NCBI RefSeq assembly: GCF_014217565.1
Contig: NZ_CP043661.1
Location: 3,100,001-3,164,000 of the forward strand
Direction: 5' to 3'
Length of the DNA: 64,000 nucleotides
Origin: Kribbella qitaiheensis
GTDB taxonomy: Bacteria; Actinomycetota; Actinomycetes; Propionibacteriales; Kribbellaceae
Under the pieces are notes generated by a model. That model was not told where the DNA came from. It did not search any database and worked only from the letters and a program-made list of their open reading frames with translations. Position numbers and translations under genes: made by a program. This document shows positions 9,398 through 18,253 of the stretch, in pieces. Numbering within the stretch: the first letter of the stretch is position 1; each line of letters starts with the position of its first letter.

Positions 9398-10870
9398 TCA
9401 GCGGTAGCGGTCGGGGTTGGCGAGACGTTCGTTCATCGAGCCGGAACGGAAGCCGCGGGGGTCGACGGCGGCGGCCGTGAAGCCCTGCGCCCGGACCGCA
9501 TCGACCAGCGCCGCGAGGTCCACCCGGCTGAGCAGGTCGGCGTCGATCTCGATGCTCGCGGACTCCCCGAGATCGCGGACCCGGACGTTCTGCACGCCGT
9601 ACGGCGTGAGCAGGTCGCGGACCGCCTGCTCGGCCCGGTCGACCCGGACGAGCAGGTTCGGGGTGATCCGGATCCCGTACGCGATCCGGCTGGAAAGGCA
9701 GGCCGCGGCCGGCTTGTCGGACGTCTCCAGCCCCCAGCCACGCGACGCCTCCCGGATCTGCGCCTTGGTCAGCCGGGCATCGCGCAGCGGAGTGATCGCG
9801 CCGCGCTCGAAGGCGGCCCGGATCCCGGGCCGGAAGCCCGCGATCGCGTCGTCGGCGTTCGTCCCGGTGGCGATCGCCTCGATCCCGAACTCGTCCGCGA
9901 TCGGCTGCAGCGTCTCGACCAGCTCGGCCTTGCAGAAGTAGCACCGGTCGCCGGCGTTCGCCTGGTATCCCTCGCGGTCCATCTCGTGCGTGTGCGGAGT
10001 CACATGCCGTACGCCGAGCGAGTCCGCGAACCGGGCGGCCGGCTCGAGCTCGGCGACCGGAAGACTCGGGGACACGGCCGTCGCCGCCACCACGTTCGCC
10101 GGGCCGATCGCCCGGGCCGCGGCAGCCAGCAGGAATGCCGAGTCGGCGCCACCGGAGAACGCGACCACCAGCTTCTCGTAGCCGGACAGTCGCGCCATCA
10201 GGGCTTCGAGCCGCTGCTCGAGCACGTAGGCGTCGAGCCAGGCCGGGAACTCGGTCAGATCATTGAGTACTACGTCAGCGCCGTACGCGCGAAGCTCGTC
10301 CGCGGAGAACGGCCCGGTCGCCACGCTCACGGCGACGGCTCCGGCGGCCTTGGCTCCATCGATGTCGGCGGTGTGATCGCCGACGTAGATGGTGGCCTGG
10401 TGCTCACGCAGCGCGGTGCCCTTCTCGGCCCCGTGCAGGTCGCCGACCGGCTCGTCGACATCCAGCCTGAGGTGATCCAGGTGCAGCTTCACGCTCGGCG
10501 TGTACTTCGCGGACACCACCACGGTCCGTCCGCGCAGAGCCCGTACGGCGGCCAGCGACTCGGCGACGCCAGGAAGCGGCAGGCTGCCGGTGATCGCGTG
10601 GGCGGGGTAGACCTCGCGGTACCGGCTGACCATCGCGTCGACCTGATCCGCGGGGAACCAGTTCGCCATCTCCCAGGTCAGCGGCGGCCCGAGCCGGCTC
10701 ACCACCAGGTCTGTGTCGATCGGCACGCCCGTCTCGGCCACCAGCAGGTCCCAGACAGCCTGGATCCCGGGCCGGGAGTCGATCAGCGTCATGTCGAGAT
10801 CGAACCCGACCACAAGCTCCGGCACGTCATGGGTCACGGGATCGGCGGACTGCAGCTCGGCGGTTGACAC
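9398..10870 (-). CDS. HAD phosphatase domain fused to LarE-type ATP-dependent sulfur transferase
   Basis: 490 residues from a GTG start. Residues 20-215 are a HAD hydrolase: DLDMT (24-28) supplies the nucleophile region, VVVSAKYTPS motif II and IYVGDHTADIDGA motif IV. Residues 220-490 are LarE/ExsB-like: PP-loop SGGADSAFLLAAAAR (about 239), RCYFCK (about 308-312) and AACLSSRIAYG (about 388-396). LarE inserts sulfur into the nickel-pincer nucleotide of lactate racemase; three-cysteine versions are known to use a [4Fe-4S] cluster. No larB, larC or larA lies nearby. Read-through upstream into the 20-bp repeat array stays open, but I reject it as N-terminus. Confidence 0.85.
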   Translation of the reverse strand: MSTAELQSADPVTHDVPELVVGFDLDMTLIDSRPGIQAVWDLLVAETGVPIDTDLVVSRLGPPLTWEMANWFPADQVDAMVSRYREVYPAHAITGSLPLPGVAESLAAVRALRGRTVVVSAKYTPSVKLHLDHLRLDVDEPVGDLHGAEKGTALREHQATIYVGDHTADIDGAKAAGAVAVSVATGPFSADELRAYGADVVLNDLTEFPAWLDAYVLEQRLEALMARLSGYEKLVVAFSGGADSAFLLAAAARAIGPANVVAATAVSPSLPVAELEPAARFADSLGVRHVTPHTHEMDREGYQANAGDRCYFCKAELVETLQPIADEFGIEAIATGTNADDAIAGFRPGIRAAFERGAITPLRDARLTKAQIREASRGWGLETSDKPAAACLSSRIAYGIRITPNLLVRVDRAEQAVRDLLTPYGVQNVRVRDLGESASIEIDADLLSRVDLAALVDAVRAQGFTAAAVDPRGFRSGSMNERLANPDRYR

Positions 10871-10945
10871 GTCCCCAACCCTACGTCCTCCGCCTCCGCC
10901 AGGCCGCTGGGTATCCCAACCCCCGACCTCGGCCAGCCATCTCGG

Positions 10946-11215
10946 ATGGCTTCCCCACCGGCATGGGCCTTCCCCCACCGGCATGGGGCTTCCCCCACCG
11001 GCATGGGGCTTCCCCCACCGGCATGGGGCTTCCCCCACCGGCATGGGGCTTCCCCCACCGGCATGGGGCTTCCCCCACCAGCATGGGGCTTCCCCCACCA
11101 GCATGGGGCTTCCCCCACCGGCATGGGGGTTCGCCCACCGGCATGGGGTTCGCCCACCGGCATGGGGTTCGCCCACTCCTGTTGGGGTTACCCCACTGGC
11201 ATGGGGGTTCGCCCA
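10946..11215. repeat. 20-bp tandem minisatellite (gcatggggcttcccccaccg)n
   Basis: Roughly a dozen head-to-tail copies of a 20-bp unit. The central copies are identical or differ by one base; the units then degenerate (gggttcgcccaccg, then cactcctgttggggttaccc) towards 11235. Because 20 is not a multiple of three, all frames stay open and create artificial repetitive ORFs on both strands. Each unit can fold (cccca...tgggg). It lies between the larE-like and TetR genes. Confidence 0.9.
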
Positions 11216-11225
11216 CTCCTGTTGG

Positions 11226-11257
11226 GGTTACCCCACTGCTCTAACAGTGGGGTAACC
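11226..11257. terminator. Perfect 13-bp stem-loop at the end of the minisatellite
   Basis: Arms ggttaccccactg and cagtggggtaacc are perfect complements around loop ctctaa. There is no T-tract. It could be a terminator, a regulatory dyad for the TetR gene at 11410, or an end product of repeat decay. Confidence 0.45.
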
Positions 11258-11409
11258 GCAATGGGGGGAAGCGAAGCACACGGTTTGCGTCGCCAGCAGG
11301 TCGCAGATGGAGCGGGTCGGGCGCTTTGCGCCGGACTGCGGGATTGACATTGCCAGTCATCTCGTCCGCTCTCTTGACATCAGGGCCCGAAATGTAAATC
11401 CTGGGTCGC

Positions 11410-11991
11410 ATGGACTCCTTCGCCGCGCGGACCAAGCGGCGGTTGCGCGACGAGCTGCTCGACGCGGCCTACGACGTGATCGTGGCCGGTGGGTACGACG
11501 GGTTGCGGATGGCCGAGGTCGGGCGGCGGACCGGGGTTTCGCGGCAGACGGTGTACAACGAGTTCGGCGACAAGTGGGGTGTGCTCCAGGCGGTCGCGGC
11601 ACGCGAGACCGAACGCTTCCTGGTCGATGTGAACGCCGCGCTGGCCGACCATCCCGACCCGATCGACGGTCTTCGCGCCGCGGTCGAGCGCGCGCTCACG
11701 CTGGCCTCCGACAACCCACTCGTGAAGGCCGCGCTCAGCGCCCCCGGTTCGGACCAGGCCAGCCAGCTCCTCACCACCCGCGGACAGCAGGTGCTCGAGT
11801 TGAGCCACCAACGCCTCGACGCGCACGTCCGCGAGCACTGGCCGGAGGTGGGCGCCGACGACGCGACCACCTGTGTGGACATCGCGCTGCGCGTCGTACT
11901 GAGCCACATCGTCAACCCCGGTCCGGCGCCCGCTGTGGTCGCCGAGCAGGTCGGCCGGGTGCTTGGTCCATTTCTCAGCAGCAGGAGGTAA
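11410..11991 (+). CDS. TetR-family regulator linked to R2lox
   Basis: 193 residues. The N-terminal HTH is MAEVGRRTGVSRQTVYNEFGDKWGVLQAVA (about 35-63), followed by a helical ligand-binding domain. The stop codon TAA lies within the ribosome-binding region of the next gene (aggaggTAAgtgATG), so the two are translated as a tight pair. The same TetR-R2lox order occurs in Mycobacterium tuberculosis (Rv0232-Rv0233). It probably autoregulates the pair; the ligand is unknown. Confidence 0.92.
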   Translation: MDSFAARTKRRLRDELLDAAYDVIVAGGYDGLRMAEVGRRTGVSRQTVYNEFGDKWGVLQAVAARETERFLVDVNAALADHPDPIDGLRAAVERALTLASDNPLVKAALSAPGSDQASQLLTTRGQQVLELSHQRLDAHVREHWPEVGADDATTCVDIALRVVLSHIVNPGPAPAVVAEQVGRVLGPFLSSRR

Positions 11992-11994
11992 GTG

Positions 11995-12945
11995 ATGACG
12001 AATCCTCTTCACCGGCAGGGTTTCAGCACGTTGCAGGCGGGCGGGCTCAACTGGGACGCCCTGCCGCTGCGGCTGTTCGACAAGGGCAATCGCAAGTTCT
12101 GGAACCCGCGCGACATCGACTTCAGCCAGGACGCGAAGGACTGGCAGGACTTCACCGACAACGAGCGGGACAACGCGCTGATGCTGTGCTCGCAGTTCAT
12201 CGCCGGCGAGGAAGCGGTCACCGAGGACCTGCAGCCGTTCCTGCAGGCGATGGCCGCGGAGGGCCGGTTCGGCGACGAGATGTACCTGACCCAGTTCTGC
12301 TTCGAGGAGGCCAAGCACACCGCGGTGTTCCGGATGTGGCTGGACGCGGTCGGCGTCACCGAGGATCTGCACCGGTATGTGGAGACCAACCCGGGGTACA
12401 GGGCGATCTTCTACGAGGCACTGCCGGTCGCGCTCAAGTCGCTCGCGGACGACCCGTCGCCGGCGAACCAGGTGCGCGCGTCGGTCACCTACAACCACGT
12501 AGTAGAAGGCACTCTGGCCCTGACCGGCTACCACTCGTGGAACCTGCTGTGCACCGGCCGCGGTGTCCTGCCCGGCATGCAGGAACTCATCCGCCGCATC
12601 GGTGACGACGAACGCCGCCACATGGCCTGGGGCACCTTCACCTGCCGCCGCCACGTCGCCGCCGATCCGTCGAACTGGAAGGTCGTCACGGACACGATGG
12701 AGGAGTTGCTCCCGCACGCCCTCGTGCAAATCCAATGGGCCCTGGAGAACTCCCCGGAACTCCCACCCGAGATCGATCCGACCGCCCTGATGACGTACGC
12801 CGGCGACCGCGCCACCCGTCGCCTCGGCGCGATCGAGTCGGCCGTCGGCGCGGACGTGGCCGGCATCGACCTCGACTACTCCCCCGAGAAGCTCGAGGAC
12901 ACCTTCGGCGACGAAGACTCCGCCGCACTCGCCGCCGTCCGGTAG
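11995..12945 (+). CDS. R2-like ligand-binding oxidase (R2lox), Mn/Fe ferritin-like protein
   Basis: 316 residues. Start at the ATG 6 bp after aggagg, not the adjacent GTG. Counting residues, the metal ligands of R2lox are all present: E72 (GEEAV), E105 and H108 (FEEAKH), E171, E206 and H209 (DDERRH). The residues forming the Val-Tyr ether crosslink, V75 and Y166, are also in place, each four positions beyond my recollection of the M. tuberculosis protein numbering. R2lox proteins resemble the ribonucleotide reductase R2 subunit but bind a fatty-acid-like ligand and probably act as two-electron oxidases. It is often annotated nrdB, but no large subunit is nearby and it is unlikely to serve ribonucleotide reduction. 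Confidence 0.93.
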   Translation: MTNPLHRQGFSTLQAGGLNWDALPLRLFDKGNRKFWNPRDIDFSQDAKDWQDFTDNERDNALMLCSQFIAGEEAVTEDLQPFLQAMAAEGRFGDEMYLTQFCFEEAKHTAVFRMWLDAVGVTEDLHRYVETNPGYRAIFYEALPVALKSLADDPSPANQVRASVTYNHVVEGTLALTGYHSWNLLCTGRGVLPGMQELIRRIGDDERRHMAWGTFTCRRHVAADPSNWKVVTDTMEELLPHALVQIQWALENSPELPPEIDPTALMTYAGDRATRRLGAIESAVGADVAGIDLDYSPEKLEDTFGDEDSAALAAVR

Positions 12946-12962
12946 CGCCCTGGCCCGGCCGG

Positions 12963-13403
12963 CTAGCTGATTTTGTGTACGACGGTGTCGGCGGGCGTGA
13001 CGGCGCGCCCGTCGGCGGCGTGAACGGTCAGCGGCCGGAGGGCTTTGCCGTCGCGGCGGTCGAGGAGTTCCGAGTGAGGTTCACCTGGGGCGAAGGAGAA
13101 GGCCTCGCCCCATTGGCGCAGGGCAACGATGACCGGGAAGAGCGCCTCACCCTTGGGGGTCAGGAGGTACTCGTTGTAGGCGCCTGCTGGGTGCAGCTCC
13201 AGGATCCCCTGGTCCACCAGGGCTTTCAGGCGGGTGGACAGGATGTTCTTGGCGACGCCGAGGCTGCGCTGGAACTCGCCGAAACGGCGGCTCCCGTCGA
13301 ACGCGTCCCGCACGATCAGCAGCGACCACCAGTCGCCGACCGCGTCGACCGACCGCGCCACTGGGCACTCCGCCTCGTCGAACCTGGTCCGCTCGACCAT
13401 CAT
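12963..13403 (-). CDS. HxlR-family winged-helix transcriptional regulator
   Basis: 146 residues. CPVARSVDAVGDWWSLLIVRDAFDGSRRFGEFQRSLG and NILSTRLKALVDQGILELHPAG are the HxlR signature; the Cys in ECPVARS is the position used for redox or electrophile sensing in several family members. Two adjacent ATGs are possible (13403 or 13400) behind ggaggtgg. It is divergent from an MFS gene, with a long palindrome between the two starts, and probably represses that transporter and itself. Confidence 0.92.
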   Translation of the reverse strand: MMVERTRFDEAECPVARSVDAVGDWWSLLIVRDAFDGSRRFGEFQRSLGVAKNILSTRLKALVDQGILELHPAGAYNEYLLTPKGEALFPVIVALRQWGEAFSFAPGEPHSELLDRRDGKALRPLTVHAADGRAVTPADTVVHKIS

Positions 13404-13412
13404 CCACCTCCT

Positions 13413-13457
13413 GGTTGCATCATGCTACCACTCTGCTTATGGTAGCAATATGCAACC
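13413..13457. promoter_or_regulatory. Palindromic HxlR operator overlapping the MFS start codon
   Basis: Arms ggttgcatcatgctacca and tggtagcaatatgcaacc form an inverted repeat of about 18 bp, with mismatches only in the middle of each arm, around a 9-bp spacer. The right arm contains the ATG of the MFS gene at 13450, so a bound regulator would cover the start of transcription and translation. Confidence 0.75.
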
Positions 13458-14625
13458 AAGCAGACGGCTGTTCCTGGCGATCGCGGCCGGTGCGGCGGTC
13501 GCCAACGTGTACTTCGCGCAGCCGCTGGTGGTGACGATGGGCGCCGATCTCGGCATCCCACCGGGCCGCGTCGGCCTCTTCGTCACGATCACCCAACTCG
13601 GATACGGCCTCGGGCTGTTCTTCCTGGTCCCACTGGGCGATCTGGTCGACCGTCGCCGCCTGATCCGGCTTCAGTTCCTGCTCCTCGCGGCCGCCCTGCT
13701 CGTCACCGGCGTCGCCCACACGGCAGCCCTGCTCCTGATCGGCCTGGCCGCGATCGGATTGCTGGCGGTGGTGACCCAGTCCCTGGTGGCCTTCGCCGCT
13801 TCACTCAGCCGCCCGGCCGAGGTCGGGCGAGTGGTGGGCGCCGTCACCAGCGGAATCGTGATCGGCATCCTGCTGGCCCGGACAGTCTCCGGCCTGCTCG
13901 CCGATCTCGCCGGCTGGCGGTCGGTCTATCTCGCTTCCTGCGTCCTGAGCCTGCTCATCGCAGTGACCCTGTTCCGAACAACCCCACAAAACAAGGCGAA
14001 TCTCTCGTACTGCGAATTGCTGCGCTCCACCGCGAGCCTCTGGACGGAGCCGCTGTTCCGCGCCCGCGCAGTACTGGCGTTACTCATCTTCGCCGCGTTC
14101 AGCACCCTCTGGAGCTCGATCGCCCTGCCACTGAGCGCACCGCCGTACGGCCTGTCACACACCGCAATCGGCGCGTTCGGGCTCGTCGGAGCGGCGGGTG
14201 CACTAGCGGCAGGACCGGCCGGACGCCTCAACGACCGAGGGCGGGGCAGGTTTACGACCCTGGCCGCACTGACCCTGCTGACGTTGAGTTGGTTGCCGCT
14301 GGCCTTCACTCCGAGATCGCTGTGGGCATTGGCGATCGGCGCGATCCTGCTCGACCTCGCAGTACAAGCCGTGCATGTCAGCAACCAGAGCATGATCTAC
14401 GGACTGCGCCCCGACGCCGGCAGCCGCTTGATCGGCGGCTACATGGTGTTCTACTCGATCGGCAGCGGCCTCGGCGCGATCGCCTCCACCGCCTTGTACG
14501 ACGCGTTCGGCTGGCTCGCGGTTTGTTTGCTCGGAGCAACCTTCAGTCTGGCGGCGCTGGTTGTCGCAGCCCGAGCAGGGCGAGTGACTTCTCGCGCATC
14601 TCGACTTTCCGGATCTTCCCGGTGA
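13450..14625 (+). CDS. MFS transporter controlled by the divergent HxlR regulator
   Basis: 391 residues, 12 predicted helices. The N-terminus [27 protein letters not shown] and the loop [19 protein letters not shown] are typical of the YdhP/NepI-like drug or nucleoside efflux MFS group. No Shine-Dalgarno precedes the ATG; it lies inside the palindromic operator, so the mRNA may be leaderless, as is common in actinomycetes. The 3' end overlaps the convergent acyl-CoA synthetase gene by 83 bp. Confidence 0.9.
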   Translation: MQPSRRLFLAIAAGAAVANVYFAQPLVVTMGADLGIPPGRVGLFVTITQLGYGLGLFFLVPLGDLVDRRRLIRLQFLLLAAALLVTGVAHTAALLLIGLAAIGLLAVVTQSLVAFAASLSRPAEVGRVVGAVTSGIVIGILLARTVSGLLADLAGWRSVYLASCVLSLLIAVTLFRTTPQNKANLSYCELLRSTASLWTEPLFRARAVLALLIFAAFSTLWSSIALPLSAPPYGLSHTAIGAFGLVGAAGALAAGPAGRLNDRGRGRFTTLAALTLLTLSWLPLAFTPRSLWALAIGAILLDLAVQAVHVSNQSMIYGLRPDAGSRLIGGYMVFYSIGSGLGAIASTALYDAFGWLAVCLLGATFSLAALVVAARAGRVTSRASRLSGSSR

Positions 14626-16183
14626 CGGTCATCGGGAAGTCGTCGACGAGCAGGACGTAGCGCGGGAGCTTGAACCGCGCGAGCTTGCCGTCGGCGAACT
14701 CCTTGATCTTGGCGGCATCCAGCGGCTCGGCACCGTCCTTGAGCTTGATCCAGGCGCACAACTCCTCGCCGTACTTCTCGTCCGGTACGCCGATCACCTG
14801 TACGTCCGCGATGTCCGGGTGCGTGTAGAGGAACTCCTCGATCTCGCGTGGGTACACGTTCTCGCCGCCGCGGATCACCAGGTCCTTGATCCGGCCGACG
14901 ATGTTCACGTAGCCGTCGTCGCGCATCACCGCGAGGTCGCCGGTGTGCATCCAGCGCGCCTGATCGATCGCCTCGGCGGTCTTCTCGGCCTCGTCCCAGT
15001 AGCCGAGCATCACCGAATACCCCCGCGTGCACAGCTCCCCCGGCTCGCCGCGCGGCACGACCAGTCCGGTGGCCGGGTCCAGCAGCTTCACCTCGACATG
15101 CGGCATCACGCGACCGACGGTCGACGTACGGCGGTCCAGGTCGTCGTCGCGACGGGTCTGCGTCGACACCGGCGAGGTCTCGGTCATCCCGTAACAGATG
15201 GCTACTTCCGCCATGTGCATGTCGGCGACGCAGCGCTTCATCACCTCGACCGGGCACGGCGAACCCGCCATCACGCCGGTCCGCAGCGAGGTCAGGTCGT
15301 ACGACGCGAAGTCGGCCAGGCCCAGCTCGGCGATGAACATCGTCGGTACGCCGTACAGGCCGGTGCAGCGCTCGTCCTGGACAGCCTTCAGCGTCGCAGC
15401 GGGGTCGAAGGCGGGCGCCGGAATCACCATGCAGGCACCATGAGTGGTGCAGCCGAGATTCGCCATCACCATTCCGAAGCAATGATAAAAAGGTACTGGA
15501 ATACATAACCGGTCGTCGGGGCCGAAGGCAATTGTCTCGGTGACGAAGTAGCCGTTGTTCAGAATGTTGTGGTGGCTCAGGGTGGCGCCCTTGGGAAAGC
15601 CGGTCGTCCCCGACGTGTACTGGATGTTGATCGCGTCGTCGAAGCTCAACTGCTCCGCGCGCTCGGCCAACTGCTCGGCCGTTACATCGCCCGACGCCTC
15701 GACCACCGCGGCCCAGTCCGGCGTACCGATGTAGACGACGTCCTCGAGCGCGGCACAGTCCGGCCGGACCTCCTCGACCATCTTGCGGTACTCGCTGGTC
15801 TTGAACTCGGTCGCGGAGATCAGCAGCTTCACGCCGGACTGATTCAGCGCGTACGCCAGCTCATGGGTCCGGTACGCCGGGTTGAGGTTCACCAGGATCG
15901 CGCCGATGGCGGCCGTCGCGTACTGCGTGATCGTCCACTCCGCGCAGTTCGGCGCCCAGATCCCGACCCGATCCCCCTTCGCGATCCCGCGCGCCATCAG
16001 CCCGCGGGCGAACTCGTCCACGTCGGCCCCGAACTCGGCGTACGTCCATCGCCGCCCACTCGCGACCTCGACCATCGCCTCGCGATCGCCGTACTCCGCG
16101 ACCGTCCGGCTCAGGTTCTGCCCGATCGTCTCCCCCAGCAACGGAACCTCGGACACACCCGACGCATACGACGGCAGACTCAT
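14543..16183 (-). CDS. Fatty acyl-CoA synthetase (AMP-forming, FadD-like)
   Basis: 546 residues from [15 protein letters not shown]; an ATG 8 codons upstream is possible. The ATP/AMP signature [13 protein letters not shown] is near residue 192, [12 protein letters not shown] is the A5 region, [21 protein letters not shown] carries the A7/A8 motifs, and the C-terminal catalytic lysine is in [14 protein letters not shown]. It activates a carboxylic acid to acyl-AMP and then acyl-CoA. The closest style is the medium/long-chain FadD35-type group. No adjacent beta-oxidation genes. The last 83 bp overlap the opposing MFS gene. Confidence 0.93.
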   Translation of the reverse strand: MSLPSYASGVSEVPLLGETIGQNLSRTVAEYGDREAMVEVASGRRWTYAEFGADVDEFARGLMARGIAKGDRVGIWAPNCAEWTITQYATAAIGAILVNLNPAYRTHELAYALNQSGVKLLISATEFKTSEYRKMVEEVRPDCAALEDVVYIGTPDWAAVVEASGDVTAEQLAERAEQLSFDDAINIQYTSGTTGFPKGATLSHHNILNNGYFVTETIAFGPDDRLCIPVPFYHCFGMVMANLGCTTHGACMVIPAPAFDPAATLKAVQDERCTGLYGVPTMFIAELGLADFASYDLTSLRTGVMAGSPCPVEVMKRCVADMHMAEVAICYGMTETSPVSTQTRRDDDLDRRTSTVGRVMPHVEVKLLDPATGLVVPRGEPGELCTRGYSVMLGYWDEAEKTAEAIDQARWMHTGDLAVMRDDGYVNIVGRIKDLVIRGGENVYPREIEEFLYTHPDIADVQVIGVPDEKYGEELCAWIKLKDGAEPLDAAKIKEFADGKLARFKLPRYVLLVDDFPMTVTGKIRKVEMREKSLALLGLRQPAPPD

Positions 16184-16323
16184 CCCGCCATCGTCACTCC
16201 AGACCACCCCGGCGACAACCCCAACCGCGCGTGCTGCCCGATTTCCCCCGGAGCGACTCGCCGGAGGTCGAACGGGTCTTCGAAACCGGGCGCCGGTTGC
16301 GGTCTTCGGTCAGACTGGCGGGT

Positions 16324-16941
16324 ATGGACTCTGGGATCACTGTGGTGGGGACCGGGCAGGCTACTGCGCCGGCTGACGTATTACGTCTGACGCTGAGCGT
16401 GGGACACGATGCTCCGGACGTGGCGGCCGCGGTCGCTCAGGTAGGCGAGCGGACAGATGCGGTGAATGCAGCCATGCGCGAGCACGGGATCGCCGAGAAG
16501 GACATCCACACCAGTTCGGTGAACGTCTATCCGCAGTACGCCGACTCGATGCAGGTGGCCGGGTATCGCGCGTCGCATTCACTGACGGTCTCGACGACGG
16601 ACCTGACCGGCTTCGGGCGGCTGCTGAACGCGGCCGTCGGTGCTGTCGGCAACGACCTCGGCCTGGACGGGCTGCAGTTCGACGTCGCGGACAAGGCGCC
16701 GCTGCTGGAGCAGGCGCGGGAGCTCGCCTTCGCCCAGGCCCGGCAGAAGGCCGACCACCTGGCCGGTCTGGCCGGCCAGACGATCGGGTCCATCGCCGCC
16801 GTCGCCGAGACCTACGGCCACGCACCGATCCGGGCGATGGCGGCGGGGAAGGCGGCGGCCGGGTTCGACGCGGAAATTGCCGTCACCCCGGGCGAACAGA
16901 CGGTCGAGGTCTCGCTCGAGGTGCGCTGGTCCTGGGGCTGA
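16324..16941 (+). CDS. SIMPL-domain (DUF541) protein
   Basis: 205 residues from MDSGITVVGTGQATAPADVLRL. The SIMPL/DUF541 pattern is clear: GTGQATAPADVLRLTLSVGHDA at the start, then IHTSSVNVYPQY and YRASHSLTVSTTDL, and a closing VTPGEQTVEVSLEVRWSW. Bacterial relatives (for example BP26 of Brucella) form oligomeric periplasmic or surface assemblies, but this version has no signal peptide and is probably cytoplasmic. The in-frame extension to 16231 is not supported. Confidence 0.85.
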   Translation: MDSGITVVGTGQATAPADVLRLTLSVGHDAPDVAAAVAQVGERTDAVNAAMREHGIAEKDIHTSSVNVYPQYADSMQVAGYRASHSLTVSTTDLTGFGRLLNAAVGAVGNDLGLDGLQFDVADKAPLLEQARELAFAQARQKADHLAGLAGQTIGSIAAVAETYGHAPIRAMAAGKAAAGFDAEIAVTPGEQTVEVSLEVRWSWG

Positions 16942-16949
16942 TCCTGGAC

Positions 16950-16977
16950 GGATCTGTCTCAAAATCAGACCGGATCC
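16950..16977 (+). terminator. Possible terminator after the SIMPL gene
   Basis: Arms ggatctgtct and agaccggatcc pair imperfectly around caaaatc, followed by cccctttt. It lies 9 bp after the SIMPL stop and upstream of the NRAMP gene. Confidence 0.45.
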
Positions 16978-17010
16978 CCTTTTGTCCCCGGCTTCGGACA
17001 CACTTCTCCC

Positions 17011-18246
17011 ATGTACGCACCGGCACCGCTTCGACGGCAACTGAACCGATCTGGCCTGTTGCTGCTCGGTCCTGCCTTCGTAGCGGCGGTCGCGTACGTG
17101 GATCCGGGCAACTTCGCGACCAACATCGCGGCGGGCGCGACGTACGGGTATCTGCTCTGCTGGGTCGTGGTCGGGGCGAACCTGATGGCCGTGCTGGTGC
17201 AGTATCTGGCGGCCAAGGCGAGTATCGCGACCGGCCGGACGCTGCCTCAGTTGTGCCGGGAACACTTCAAAAGGTCCACCTCCACCGGATTGTGGGCCCA
17301 GGCCGAGCTGGTCGCGGTCGCGACCGACCTGGCCGAGGTGGTCGGCGGTGCGATCGCGCTGAACCTGCTGTTCTCGATCCCGTTGCTGCTGGGCGGTGCG
17401 ATCACCGGCGCTGTGTCGTTCGCCTTGCTGATCTATCAGTCGAAGCGTGGCCAGCGGCCGTTCGAGGCAGCGATCATCGGACTGCTGTCCGTAGTACTGG
17501 TCGGTTTCGTGGTGTCGACGATCCAGTCCCACCCGTCCGGATCCGGCGTCATCGGCGGGCTGGTGCCGCGGCTCGACGGCACCCAGTCCGTGGTGCTGGC
17601 GGCCGGAATGCTCGGCGCGACGGTGATGCCGCACGCGATCTGGTTGCACGGGGCCCTCGTCACCGACCGGCACTGGAAGTCGATCCGGTCGGCCTCAGGC
17701 AAGCAGCGCGTACTCCGCGCCACGCGGGTCGACGTCGCGGTCGCGATGGCGCTGGCCGGTGCGGTGAACCTGGCCATGGTCGTGGTCGCAGCGGCCGCGT
17801 TGAAGGGCACCGGGGCCGATTCGCTCGACGCGGCGCACACCGCGATCGGGGACCGGATCGGCAGTCTGCCCGCACTGTTGTTCGCGTTGGCCTTGCTGGC
17901 CAGCGGGTTCGCCTCGTCCTCGGTCGGGACGTATGCCGGATCGGTCATCCTGGAAGGGTTCTGGCAGCGGCACATCCCGCTCGCCGCCCGCCGGCTGGTG
18001 ACGTTGCTGCCGGCCCTGATCATCCTCGCGATCGGCATCGACCCCAGCCGTGCGCTGGTCGTCTCCCAGGTCGTGCTCAGCTTCGGCATCCCCTGCGCGC
18101 TCTGGCCGCTGGTCCGGTTGACCGCCTCCAAGCGTGTCATGGGCGACCTGGTCAACCGTTGGCCGACTACTCTCACGGCATGCCTGGTCGCAGCCGCCGT
18201 CACGGCCCTCAACGTCGTACTGATCGTGCTGACGCTTCGAGGGTGA
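17011..18246 (+). CDS. NRAMP-family divalent metal (Mn2+/Fe2+) transporter
   Basis: 411 residues with 11 or so hydrophobic helices. TM1 carries the metal-binding DPGN (D31-N34) in YVDPGNFATNIAAGATYGY. TM6 carries TVMPHAIWLHGAL, where the conserved MPH is kept but the following Asn is Ala. Family members are proton-coupled Mn2+/Fe2+ importers (MntH). It is followed after 7 bp by a metallophosphoesterase gene, probably co-transcribed. I see no recognisable metal-sensing riboswitch or MntR site in the short upstream region. Confidence 0.9.
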   Translation: MYAPAPLRRQLNRSGLLLLGPAFVAAVAYVDPGNFATNIAAGATYGYLLCWVVVGANLMAVLVQYLAAKASIATGRTLPQLCREHFKRSTSTGLWAQAELVAVATDLAEVVGGAIALNLLFSIPLLLGGAITGAVSFALLIYQSKRGQRPFEAAIIGLLSVVLVGFVVSTIQSHPSGSGVIGGLVPRLDGTQSVVLAAGMLGATVMPHAIWLHGALVTDRHWKSIRSASGKQRVLRATRVDVAVAMALAGAVNLAMVVVAAAALKGTGADSLDAAHTAIGDRIGSLPALLFALALLASGFASSSVGTYAGSVILEGFWQRHIPLAARRLVTLLPALIILAIGIDPSRALVVSQVVLSFGIPCALWPLVRLTASKRVMGDLVNRWPTTLTACLVAAAVTALNVVLIVLTLRG

Positions 18247-18253
18247 GCCCCGC

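Noticed and set aside
10871..11176. N-terminal extension of the HAD-LarE protein through the 20-bp repeats (MPVGEAPCRWG units)
   Set aside because: The repeat is open in all frames because 20 bp is not a multiple of three. The HAD domain begins after the GTG at 10870, and the repeats have no protein-like selection.
10946..11215. Possible CRISPR array
   Set aside because: Units are directly adjacent with no spacers, and no cas genes are near; it is a minisatellite.
11995..12945. Ribonucleotide reductase beta subunit
   Set aside because: No alpha subunit gene nearby, and the ligand set plus Val/Tyr pair and TetR partner fit R2lox instead.
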